A stretch of DNA of 17,731 bases, from contig JAEZGQ010000126.1 of assembly GCA_023416895.1 (NCBI GenBank), forward strand, positions 1 through 17,731, in the 5' to 3' direction. Below, one piece after another: positions 1 through 6,960 of the stretch. A model generated the notes under the pieces. It was not told the origin of the DNA and searched no databases. It worked only from the letters and a program-made list of their open reading frames with translations. The position numbers were made by a program, and so were the translations under genes. The first letter of the stretch is position 1. Each line of letters starts with the position of its first letter. The DNA is from Bacillota bacterium. Its GTDB lineage: Bacteria; Bacillota; Clostridia; Christensenellales; CAG-138.

Positions 1-801
1 AGGGCGGATCAAAGGCTTGTGGAGCTTGGGCTTGCGGAGAGCCGCGAAAAAGCCCGCTCGCTGATTATGGAAGGAATGGTGAACTGCGACGGCGTAAAGC
101 TCGACAAACCGGGCACCGCTGTTGGTGAACATCAAGTTCTGACCGTTAAGGAAAACACCCTCATCTATGTGAGCCGCGGCGGGTTGAAGCTTGAAAAGGC
201 GATCAAGGAATACGGCCTTGATTTGAATGGCAAGGTTGCGGTGGACATCGGCGCATCCACGGGCGGTTTTACCGATTGCATGCTGAAAAACGGTGCAAAA
301 AAGGTGTATGCCGTTGATGTCGGCTATGGTCAGCTAGACTGGCGGCTCAGAAGTGACGAACGCGTTGTGGTGATGGAACGGACAAACGCACGGTTTGTCG
401 CCCCCGACTGGTTTATGGAGGCGCCGCAGTTTGCCTCCGTTGACGTATCGTTCATTTCTGTACGGCTCATTCTTCCAGGGCTCTTTTCGTGTTTGGAAGA
501 TGGCGCGACCGCGGTAATTCTCATCAAACCGCAATTTGAAGCGGGCAGGGGAAAGGTTGGTAAAAACGGCGTAGTACGCTCGGAGGAAACGCATCGCGAG
601 GTTTTGCTTGAAGCAGTGAATTTTGCAAACTTTACCGGGTTTGATGTGATGGAGGTTGATTTTTCACCGATTACCGGTCCGAAAGGGAACATCGAGTTCT
701 TGCTGATCTTGCAAAAAAATACCGACCGTTTACGGGCTGACACACAGACCTTTGAAGAAACCGTGGCGTTTATCGTCAAAAAGGCGCATGAATCGCTTTG
801 A
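1..801 (+). CDS. tlyA: TlyA family rRNA (cytidine-2'-O)-methyltransferase, 5'-truncated by the window edge
   Basis: TlyA proteins methylate ribose 2'-OH groups of rRNA (16S and 23S cytidines in mycobacteria) and are annotated as hemolysin-like in many genomes. The reading frame is open from base 1, and the residues before the GTG at 19 (RADQRLVELGLAESRE) continue the usual S4-domain start, so the true start lies upstream and only a few residues are missing. Counting from that GTG, the S4 RNA-binding part is about residues 1-45. The FtsJ-like Rossmann domain follows, with the SAM loop VDIGASTGGFTD at 75-86. The K-D-K-E catalytic tetrad is probably K57 or K60, D142 (VDVSF), K170 (LIKPQFE) and E226 (GNIEFLL). 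The gene stands directly before nadK in the conserved tlyA-nadK-argR-recN block. The family is very clear; the exact rRNA target is inferred. Confidence 0.95.
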   Translation, partial: RADQRLVELGLAESREKARSLIMEGMVNCDGVKLDKPGTAVGEHQVLTVKENTLIYVSRGGLKLEKAIKEYGLDLNGKVAVDIGASTGGFTDCMLKNGAKKVYAVDVGYGQLDWRLRSDERVVVMERTNARFVAPDWFMEAPQFASVDVSFISVRLILPGLFSCLEDGATAVILIKPQFEAGRGKVGKNGVVRSEETHREVLLEAVNFANFTGFDVMEVDFSPITGPKGNIEFLLILQKNTDRLRADTQTFEETVAFIVKKAHESL

Positions 802-836
802 GTATGTAAAAATATACAAGAAAAACAACATTATGC

Positions 837-865
837 TTGAAAACGCAATCGCGCAATATTATAAT
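837..865 (+). promoter_or_regulatory. Probable SigA promoter of nadK
   Basis: TTGAAA (837-842) and a perfect TATAAT (860-865) are separated by exactly 17 bp in the 93 bp gap between tlyA and nadK. The match is 5 of 6 and 6 of 6 to the vegetative consensus. Transcription would start near 872, about 23 bases ahead of the nadK start codon. It suggests that nadK and the genes after it can be transcribed independently of tlyA. Confidence 0.75.
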
Positions 866-894
866 ACTTATACGTTGGTGCTTGGGAGGGCCTT

Positions 895-1710
895 ATGCGG
901 AACAAACGCATAGACTTTTTTACCAATCCGCACAAGCCCGAGGCGGTCAACGGCTTACGGGAAGCCATTCATATAGCGCTCCGCCATGGATATACCTGCG
1001 GCGCGGAAGAACGTGTTGCAGGTTATTTGGGGAATTTGGTCGAGGGAGAAGGCCGCGAGGCCGATCTGGTCGTTGCTTTGGGCGGCGATGGAACCATTTT
1101 GATGGCAGCGTCCCTCGCAATTCAAAAAAGAGCGCCGCTTTTGGGTATCAATTTCGGACGAATCGGCTTTTTGAGCGAAATATCCCTTCAGGAATTCGAT
1201 GCGGCTCTTACGCGTATTGAAAACGGCGATTATATGCTTGAGCCGCACATGATGTTACGCTGCGATGTGAACGGGCAAACTGGGCATTTGTGTTTAAACG
1301 ACGCGTTTTTTACCAAAAGCGTCAGTTCAGGTGTCGTTGGCGTACATGTGGAAATTGACGGTGCCGATGCGGGCACGGTGTTTGGCGACGGCGTAGTCGT
1401 AAGTACACCTACCGGCTCAACGGCCTACTCCATGTCGGCAGGCGGGCCGGTTATCGCGCCGGGACTGGACGCAATTCTTGTTACACCGATCTGTCCCCAT
1501 ACGTTTTCTTTCCGACCCATCGTTGCCGCGGCAGGTGCGACCATGCGGCTTTCGGTCACGGGCGACGGGTGCTTGGTGCTGGACGGTACACATGTAGCGT
1601 CGCTCACGCACAATGACGTCGTTGAGATTCGCCGTTCCAGCGAGAACGTGCAATTCATTCGATTCGACCGAAAAAATTTCTATGCGTTGATTCGGGAAAA
1701 ACTTTCCTGA
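895..1710 (+). CDS. nadK: NAD kinase (ATP/polyphosphate-dependent)
   Basis: This enzyme phosphorylates NAD to NADP in the cytoplasm. The 271 residues match the usual length. The diagnostic GGDGT motif is at residues 63-67, followed by the PLLGINFGRIGFLSE segment. The nucleotide-binding ND pair is at 135-136 (NE in many homologues; both forms occur). The glycine-rich conserved motif DGVVVSTPTGSTAYSMSAGG spans 165-184. The ATG at 895 is chosen because GGGAGGG lies just upstream at 884-890. The gene sits between tlyA and argR, as in many endospore formers, and has its own promoter at 837-865. The assignment is secure. Confidence 0.97.
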   Translation: MRNKRIDFFTNPHKPEAVNGLREAIHIALRHGYTCGAEERVAGYLGNLVEGEGREADLVVALGGDGTILMAASLAIQKRAPLLGINFGRIGFLSEISLQEFDAALTRIENGDYMLEPHMMLRCDVNGQTGHLCLNDAFFTKSVSSGVVGVHVEIDGADAGTVFGDGVVVSTPTGSTAYSMSAGGPVIAPGLDAILVTPICPHTFSFRPIVAAAGATMRLSVTGDGCLVLDGTHVASLTHNDVVEIRRSSENVQFIRFDRKNFYALIREKLS

Positions 1711-1740
1711 TTTATTTATTTTATGCTGGAGGGGTCGGCA

Positions 1741-2196
1741 ATGAAAAGTGCGAGGCATGCGCTCATTCTTGAACTCATCGATAAGTACGACATCGAAACA
1801 CAGGACGACTTGGCATTGAGGCTTAAAGAGCAGGGCGTAAGCGTCACGCAGGCCACCGTTTCCCGCGACATCAAGGAGCTAAGGCTCATCAAGGTGCTGT
1901 CCGACAACGGCGCCTACAAGTACGCAACTGTCGGCAAGGCGGAAAGCGGGCTAAAGAACAAGTTCCGCCAGATATTTTCGCAGGCAGTGGTTTCCATTAC
2001 GCTTGCAGGTAACCTTGTCATCATCAAAACCCTTTCCGGCACGGCGAGCGCCGCGAGCGAGGCCATTGATTCGTTCAAGTGGGACGAAATCGCCGGAACC
2101 CTTGCGGGCGACAATACCATTTTTGTTGCGGTAAAAGACGTAAGAACCGCGCCGGATCTTATAAAGCGCTTCCATTCCATGCTCAAGCAGGAATAA
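1741..2196 (+). CDS. argR: Arginine repressor ArgR/AhrC
   Basis: ArgR is a hexameric, arginine-responsive repressor of arginine biosynthesis and activator of catabolism. The 151-residue length is typical. The N-terminal winged helix (about 1-70) contains the SR motif (QATVSRDIKELRL, S41-R42) that contacts ARG-box DNA. The C-terminal oligomerisation and arginine-binding domain carries GTLAGDNT at 119-126; the second Asp of the common GDDT form is Asn here. I chose ATG 1741 rather than the in-frame ATG 1723 because GGAGGGG (1728-1734) lies 6 bases upstream and the resulting N-terminus (MKSARHALILELI) matches the family. Placement between nadK and recN is the classical order. Confidence 0.96.
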   Translation: MKSARHALILELIDKYDIETQDDLALRLKEQGVSVTQATVSRDIKELRLIKVLSDNGAYKYATVGKAESGLKNKFRQIFSQAVVSITLAGNLVIIKTLSGTASAASEAIDSFKWDEIAGTLAGDNTIFVAVKDVRTAPDLIKRFHSMLKQE

Positions 2197-2202
2197 CACG
2201 AC

Positions 2203-3912
2203 ATGCTGCAATCCATCCACATCAAAAACGTAGCCTTGATCGAAAGGCTCGATATGGAATTTACGAATGGATTTAACGTGCTCACGGGTGAAACGGGGGC
2301 CGGCAAATCCATTCTTATTGACGCGGTAAACTTGGTGCTTGGGGAGCGTGCTTCAAAGGAGCTCATTACACACGGCGCGGATAAGGCGGCGGTGGACGCT
2401 GTATTCAACGTCCAAAATGCCGGTTCCGCGCTTTTTTTAGCACTTGAGGAGCTTGGCGTAGAACCAGCGGATGAGCTGTTTCTTTCGCGCGAGGTTTCGC
2501 TCAGCGGCAAAAACGTATGCAGGCTAAACGGCGTCATGGTACCGCTTGCCGTGCTTAAGCGCGTTTCCGACTTGCTGGTGGACGTACATGGCCAGCATGA
2601 GCACCAATCGCTTTTAAATGCGGCGCTTCACATCCGTTTCCTCGACGCGTTCGGCACGGCGCAAATCACACCCGTAAAGGAAAAGCTTTTGGAAGCATAT
2701 ACAAACTTCAAGTCCATACAAAAATCCATGCTTTCGGGCTTCTCTTCGCAGGATGAGCGCGAGCGTGAAATGGACATTCTCGGCTACCAGATTCGTGAAA
2801 TCACCGCAGCAAAGCTCAAACAGGGTGAGGAAGAAAAGCTTTTCGCGGAACGCGCGCTTCTTGCAAACGCGGAGCGCATCCAAACCGCTTTTTCCGCAAG
2901 CGCTGAAGCGCTTGGTGGCGACAGCGGGGCGCTTACGCTTGTGAGCGAGGCAAAAAAGCAAATGCGGTCCATCGATGCGCTTTCGCCTGAGTATGCGGCA
3001 CTTTCCCAGCGGTTGGAGGAAGCCTACTTTACGCTTGAGGACATTGCCTATACGCTCCGCGACGCGAAAGAGGGCGTGGAGTATGACCCACGGCGGCTCG
3101 ATCAAATTGAAACGCGCCTAGAACATATCAAATCGCTTAAGCGCAAATACGGCGCGACCGTCGAAGATGTGCTTTCGTTTTGCGAGAGCGCTCAAAAAAA
3201 GCTCGATGCGCTTACCGAGGATACAAAAATGCAGTCCGAGCTGCAAGCGCGCCTAGATGAGGCGCTTGTAAATTACCGCGTACTCGCAAAAGCTCTTACG
3301 GAAAAACGCCATGCCGCAGCCGAGTTGCTTTCTCATGCAGTACTAAATGAGCTTCTAGAGCTTGGGCTTGAAAAATCCCGCTTTGAGGTGAGGTTTGCGG
3401 CGAATGCCGAAAAGGAACCGGCCGCAAATGGCTGGGACGGTGTGGAGTTTCTTTTGAGCACAAACCCCGGCGAACCGCTCAAGCCCCTTGAAAAGGTTGC
3501 TTCCGGCGGCGAGCTTTCGCGAATCATGCTGGCGTTTAAGGCGATTTTTGCCCAAAACGATGACATCGGCACGCTGATTTTCGACGAGGTGGATACGGGC
3601 ATCAGCGGGCGAACTGCGGCCATCGTGGGCGATAAAATGGTACGCATCGCCGATGATCGGCAGGTCATTTGCGTTACGCATCTGCCGCAGATTGCGGCGC
3701 TTGCCGACGCGCATTTTCTTGTGGAAAAGCACGACGACGGCAAAACCACGCGCACAAGCGTTAGGCTTTTGGAGCTTTTGGAGCGCCGCGCGCAGGTTGC
3801 GCAGATGATGGGCGGCAGCAACGAGGGCTTTGCGTTCGACCACGCGGCGGAGCTTATCGAAAAAAGCGAGGCAAAAAAACGCGAACGCCGTATGTGTGAA
3901 AGCGCTTTGTGA
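2203..3912 (+). CDS. recN: DNA repair protein RecN
   Basis: RecN is an SMC-like ATPase recruited early to double-strand breaks. The 569 residues match the family. The Walker A motif GETGAGKS is at 29-36. A long coiled-coil middle region (about 150-380) contains many Lys/Glu/Leu heptads. The ABC signature SGGEL is at 434-438, Walker B LIFDEVD at 458-464, and the switch His is in VTHLPQIAALAD. The start at 2203 follows argR by only 6 bases, with AGGAA (2189-2193) overlapping the argR end, so the two genes are probably cotranscribed. The tail is Lys/Arg-rich. The gene is intact and the identification is secure. Confidence 0.97.
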   Translation: MLQSIHIKNVALIERLDMEFTNGFNVLTGETGAGKSILIDAVNLVLGERASKELITHGADKAAVDAVFNVQNAGSALFLALEELGVEPADELFLSREVSLSGKNVCRLNGVMVPLAVLKRVSDLLVDVHGQHEHQSLLNAALHIRFLDAFGTAQITPVKEKLLEAYTNFKSIQKSMLSGFSSQDEREREMDILGYQIREITAAKLKQGEEEKLFAERALLANAERIQTAFSASAEALGGDSGALTLVSEAKKQMRSIDALSPEYAALSQRLEEAYFTLEDIAYTLRDAKEGVEYDPRRLDQIETRLEHIKSLKRKYGATVEDVLSFCESAQKKLDALTEDTKMQSELQARLDEALVNYRVLAKALTEKRHAAAELLSHAVLNELLELGLEKSRFEVRFAANAEKEPAANGWDGVEFLLSTNPGEPLKPLEKVASGGELSRIMLAFKAIFAQNDDIGTLIFDEVDTGISGRTAAIVGDKMVRIADDRQVICVTHLPQIAALADAHFLVEKHDDGKTTRTSVRLLELLERRAQVAQMMGGSNEGFAFDHAAELIEKSEAKKRERRMCESAL

Positions 3913-3967
3913 AAAATCCCAGCTTGGGGAATTTGTTCCCTGTCATCCGTTTATACGCGCATGTATA

Positions 3968-3995
3968 GCATAGGCTTCGAATGTCAAACATAAAC
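3968..3995 (+). promoter_or_regulatory. Possible SigG/SigF-type promoter of spoIVB
   Basis: GCATA (3968-3972) resembles the -35 element of forespore sigma factors. It is followed 16 bp later by CATAAAC (3989-3995), which partly matches the CATAnTA -10 element. SpoIVB is a forespore gene (SigF/SigG) in Bacillus. The predicted start site near 4001-4003 lies within the terminator hairpin. The -10 match is incomplete, so this is only a candidate. Confidence 0.35.
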
Positions 3996-4027
3996 ACTGC
4001 GGTTTCAAAAATTCCGTAGTGTTTTTT
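3993..4027 (+). terminator. Intrinsic terminator after recN
   Basis: AACACTGCGG (3993-4002) pairs with CCGTAGTGTT (4014-4023), giving 10 pairs with one G-U. The loop is 11 bases and the stem runs into a T tract (4022-4027). It would end the tlyA/nadK-argR-recN transcript. It stands unusually close to spoIVB, whose ribosome site begins at 4031. Confidence 0.8.
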
Positions 4028-4043
4028 GTTGAGGTGAGTGTCT

Positions 4044-5309
4044 ATGTTAAACCGTGCGGGCAAGGTCATGATGAAGCTTTTGGGCGTTTTCGTTTGCCTC
4101 ATGCTCATGCTTTTCAATTACAGCGACCCGATGCGTCTTGTGCGTGAAATGGATGGCGACATTTACCTTGATTCGCAGAGCGGCTCGGGGGTGCTGGCAC
4201 AGATTGCGGCACCGTTCACGGTGAGCACCGTACCCGATGGCATTCCTGTTTCATCGGATTTTGCAGAGTCATTGAGCAGTGTAACGGGTGAGGAGAACGA
4301 CAGCTACAAAACCGTTACCGTTGAGCTTTTCGGCTTGATCCCCGTCAAAAAGGTAAATGTCCACTACCGAAAGGATATCTATGTGATGCCGGGCGGCGAA
4401 TCCGTGGGCGTTACACTTTATACAAAGGGAGCGCTTGTGGTTGGGATGGGCAGCGTGCTTACAAAAAACGGTGAGCGTGTTTGTCCCGCGGAAGTGGGCG
4501 GCGTGCAGGTGGGGGATGTGATCACTTGGGCCAACGGCACGGAAGTGAAAAGCGCGGATACGCTCGTAAACATCTTCAACAAAGCAAAGGGTACGGTGGA
4601 CCTGACGGTTTTGCGAGGCGAAACTGCGCTTAAAGCAAGCGTTACGCCCGTAGAGGATGCCACGGACGGGATTTTTAAAATCGGCATGTGGGTGCGTGAC
4701 AGCACGGCTGGCATCGGAACGCTTTCGTTTTATATCATGAGCACCAAAAGGTACGGCGCACTGGGACACGCCATTACGGATGTAGATACAGGCTCGCTTC
4801 TTTCGGTGCGTGATGGCGAAATCATACAGTCAAACGTTTTGGGCGTGGTGCAGAGCAGCCAAGGCACGCCGGGCGAAATCAAGGGCACGTTTACTTCCAT
4901 CAGCAAGCGCCTGGGTGTAATCGAGAAAAACACGGAATTCGGCATATTTGGCAAGTTGTACGAAGAGATTGTAAACCCACTTTACCCAGATGGCGTTCCC
5001 GTAGCTTACCCGGAGGAAGTGGAGGCGGGCCCCGCACAGCTTCTAACGACCGTGGACGATACGGGAATTAAGGCATACGACTGCGAGATCATCAAGCTTT
5101 ACCCGCAAACAAGCGCCGCGACCAAGGGCCTTGTTATCCAGATTACGGATGAAGATCTCATCGAAAAAACGGGCGGTATCGTGCAGGGCATGAGCGGAAG
5201 CCCGGTGCTGCAAAACGGCAAGCTCGTGGGCATCATCACACATGTGTTCATCAACGATTCTTTAAAGGGCTACTGCATTTACGCACTTTGGATGACGGGT
5301 TTGGCGTGA
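4044..5309 (+). CDS. spoIVB: SpoIVB, sporulation-signalling serine peptidase (S55)
   Basis: SpoIVB is made in the forespore, crosses to the intermembrane space and cleaves SpoIVFA, which releases the SpoIVFB protease to process pro-SigK. The 421 residues compare with about 426 in B. subtilis. There is one N-terminal membrane anchor (about 10-25). A PDZ domain spans roughly 120-205 and contains VGDVITWANG. The S55 peptidase domain has the expected triad: H242 (GALGHAITDVDTG), D369 (QITDEDL) and S384 (QGMSGSP). ATG 4044 is preferred to GTG 4038 because GAGGTG (4031-4036) is correctly spaced from it. The gene precedes spo0A as in most endospore formers. All catalytic residues are present, so an active protease is expected. 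Confidence 0.96.
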   Translation: MLNRAGKVMMKLLGVFVCLMLMLFNYSDPMRLVREMDGDIYLDSQSGSGVLAQIAAPFTVSTVPDGIPVSSDFAESLSSVTGEENDSYKTVTVELFGLIPVKKVNVHYRKDIYVMPGGESVGVTLYTKGALVVGMGSVLTKNGERVCPAEVGGVQVGDVITWANGTEVKSADTLVNIFNKAKGTVDLTVLRGETALKASVTPVEDATDGIFKIGMWVRDSTAGIGTLSFYIMSTKRYGALGHAITDVDTGSLLSVRDGEIIQSNVLGVVQSSQGTPGEIKGTFTSISKRLGVIEKNTEFGIFGKLYEEIVNPLYPDGVPVAYPEEVEAGPAQLLTTVDDTGIKAYDCEIIKLYPQTSAATKGLVIQITDEDLIEKTGGIVQGMSGSPVLQNGKLVGIITHVFINDSLKGYCIYALWMTGLA

Positions 5310-5357
5310 TAGGAAAAAGATGAAATGATTCCCAATCTCCGATAAATGGTTTATAAT
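5309..5357 (+). promoter_or_regulatory. Probable spo0A promoter region (SigH-like and SigA-like elements)
   Basis: Immediately after the spoIVB stop, ATAGGAAAA (5309-5317) fits the SigH -35 pattern RnAGGAwWW. The proper 12-base spacing leads to CAAT at 5333-5336, where GAAT is expected. A second arrangement has TTCCCA (5329-5334), 17 bp, then a perfect TATAAT (5352-5357), a SigA-type promoter. B. subtilis spo0A likewise has a vegetative SigA promoter and a SigH promoter. The SigA -10 is strong; the SigH match is partial. No clear TGTCGAA Spo0A box was found here. Confidence 0.55.
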
Positions 5358-5390
5358 CATGAAGTAGAATATCGGGATTTGGGTGTCCGG

Positions 5391-6197
5391 ATGAAGAAAA
5401 TTAAATTTCAAATCGTCGATGACAATTTGGATTATTGCATGAAGCTGGAGGAGTATATGCGCTCCTGCGGCTATTTTGATATGCTTCCGTCTATGCACGA
5501 TGGCTTTGAAGCCTTAAAAAGCTTTGAAACCGAGCCTCCGGATGTGGCGCTCGTGGATGTGGTAATGCCGCATATGGATGGCATTGAGCTTTTGCGCCAG
5601 CTTCAAGAGCGCGGCCATGCAGACACGATAAAAGTGATTGCAAATTCTCCCTTTGTTGATGAAGAACTTGTTCGCATGACGCAAAGCCTTGGGGCTGCTT
5701 ATTTTTTGGTAAAACCTATGGAATTTCAGTATGTGCTTGCGCGTGTGATCGACGTTGCGGGCACGGGCGGTGCATGGATGGATGAAGCGGAGCGCGCAAA
5801 GCTTCGCGGCATGCTGTCAAGGCAGCAGCGCGACGTTGGGCGGGAGGAGGTCATTGCCAATTACTTGAGAGTGCTCGGCGTTCCTGCGCATATCACCGGT
5901 TACTGGTATTTAAAGGAGAGCATCGATTACTGCGTGGAACATTATGGGCAGGTTATCGGCATGACGACGGTCGTTTACCCGCATGTGGCTCAAAAATTCG
6001 GTACAACCGGTGTGCGCGTAGAGCGAAACCTTCGCCATGCTATTGAGTGCGCTTGGGACAATGGAGGCGTGTCAAGCATTGACGCGCAGCATAAAATTTT
6101 TGGCTATACGGTAAACGATGCCAAAGGCAGGCCGACCAACAAAGAGTTCATCGCGATGATCGCCGATCGAACGGTACATAAGTTGAAACGACGCTAA
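5391..6197 (+). CDS. spo0A: Spo0A, sporulation master response regulator
   Basis: Spo0A~P controls entry into sporulation. The protein has 268 residues. The receiver domain (about 1-122) has the acidic pocket D10-D11, phospho-acceptor D56 (VALVDVVMPHMDG), S86 at the usual Thr/Ser switch position and K108 (FLVKP). The C-terminal Spo0A DNA-binding domain (about 150-268) is well conserved, with GVPAHITGYWYLKESI, TTGVRVERNLRHAIECAW and KGRPTNKEFIAMIADR. I chose ATG 5391, not the longer in-frame ATG 5346. The family begins at this Met, and the longer start would fall at or before the -10 box (5352-5357). The ribosome site is weak (GGGTG at 5381-5385). It follows spoIVB at 81 bp. Confidence 0.97.
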   Translation: MKKIKFQIVDDNLDYCMKLEEYMRSCGYFDMLPSMHDGFEALKSFETEPPDVALVDVVMPHMDGIELLRQLQERGHADTIKVIANSPFVDEELVRMTQSLGAAYFLVKPMEFQYVLARVIDVAGTGGAWMDEAERAKLRGMLSRQQRDVGREEVIANYLRVLGVPAHITGYWYLKESIDYCVEHYGQVIGMTTVVYPHVAQKFGTTGVRVERNLRHAIECAWDNGGVSSIDAQHKIFGYTVNDAKGRPTNKEFIAMIADRTVHKLKRR

Positions 6198-6212
6198 ACG
6201 TTACATAAAATA

Positions 6213-6254
6213 CATGCCCTTCCCGTATTTATAGAACATACGTGGGAGGGCATG
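6213..6254 (+). repeat. Long inverted repeat overlapping the spoIIM ribosome site
   Basis: CATGCCCT (6213-6220) pairs with AGGGCATG (6247-6254). TCC (6221-6223) pairs with GGG (6244-6246) including one wobble, T6243 is bulged, and CGTAT (6224-6228) pairs with ATACG (6238-6242). This gives about 16 pairs around a 9-base loop. The right arm contains the GGGAGGG ribosome site of spoIIM. No T run follows on the + strand, so it is not an ordinary terminator for that strand. Confidence 0.7.
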
Positions 6255-6258
6255 CAGC

Positions 6259-6885
6259 ATGGCAAAAGTAACCGTAGCTTCAAAATCGAAATTGTTTCAG
6301 AATTTGGCCGCACATCCATACCTTTCGCTTGCGGCTTTTTTCTTTTTCTCGGCGGGAATTGCTTCGGGAATAGCCGCAAATTCCGGCATGGTTAGAGAGG
6401 ATTTTCTAACGTTTGCGGCACAATGGCTGCAAGATGAAAAGGGCTACGGCGTAATGAACGGTTTTTTGCGTACGGCGCTTTTTCAACTGCTCTTGTTTTC
6501 GATCGTGTGCTCGGCCGCTTTCTTTAAGCCGCTTTTCCTGTTTTCCTGCTTGGCGCTTGCAACAAAGGGGTTTTTTGCGGGCTTTGCTGTGGAACAGCTT
6601 TTTTTTGAGTATAGTGGAATGGGGGCAGTTTACGCGCTGCCGCTTGTGATTTTGCCGCTTGTTTTTACGGGTACAGCGCTTGCGTTGGCATTTTTATGGA
6701 CGGGGGAGGCTGTGTTTCCATTGCGCACCAATCAGGCGGAAGCGGCTTTTTTAAAGGAGGACAAGGATAGGACGCGGCGGATGACGCTTCTTAGGAACCT
6801 GCTGCTTTTGGGTATGGGGATTGTTGCGGAGGGCATTCTTATTCCTTATCTGTTCCGCCTTCTCGCGGGTGTGATGGCGATTTGA
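6259..6885 (+). CDS. spoIIM: Stage II sporulation protein M (SpoIIM)
   Basis: SpoIIM is a membrane scaffold of the SpoIID-SpoIIP-SpoIIM engulfment complex that thins septal peptidoglycan. The 208 residues compare with about 214 in B. subtilis. Five hydrophobic segments are visible at about 21-41, 72-89, 91-112, 123-148 and 180-205. The family hallmark FFFFSAGIASGI is in the first segment and a glycine-rich FFAGFAVEQLFF lies in the third. The ATG at 6259 has GGAGGG at 6245-6250. It follows spo0A by 61 bp and precedes deoB; in B. subtilis spoIIM is also near deoB (drm). The sequence match rests on topology and the first motif, so this is probable. The alternative is an unassigned SpoIIM-domain (DUF95) protein. 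Confidence 0.82.
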   Translation: MAKVTVASKSKLFQNLAAHPYLSLAAFFFFSAGIASGIAANSGMVREDFLTFAAQWLQDEKGYGVMNGFLRTALFQLLLFSIVCSAAFFKPLFLFSCLALATKGFFAGFAVEQLFFEYSGMGAVYALPLVILPLVFTGTALALAFLWTGEAVFPLRTNQAEAAFLKEDKDRTRRMTLLRNLLLLGMGIVAEGILIPYLFRLLAGVMAI

Positions 6886-6910
6886 CGCGCGCCGTGGGGA
6901 ATGGTACAAT
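6882..6910 (+). promoter_or_regulatory. Probable SigA promoter of deoB
   Basis: TTGACG (6882-6887) and TACAAT (6905-6910) are 17 bp apart, each matching 5 of 6 consensus bases. The -35 overlaps the spoIIM stop codon. Transcription would start near 6917, leaving a leader of about 45 bases before deoB. Confidence 0.72.
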
Positions 6911-6960
6911 CAAGTCACAGGGGCGTTTACGCCCGAGTGCTTGAAAGGAGAAAATGATTT

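Noticed and set aside
837..1220. 127-codon + strand frame overlapping the start of nadK
   Set aside because: It starts at the nadK promoter, lies out of frame inside nadK and has a low-complexity Arg/Gly-rich translation; nadK is the real gene.
3913..3950. Small inverted repeats (CCCA/TGGG and GGGAA/TTCCC) after recN
   Set aside because: The stems are only 4-5 bp and have no T tract; the strong terminator at 3993-4027 explains the end of the operon better.
3982..3988. TGTCAAA resembling the Spo0A box TGTCGAA
   Set aside because: One mismatch in seven bases is expected by chance, and no second box is nearby.
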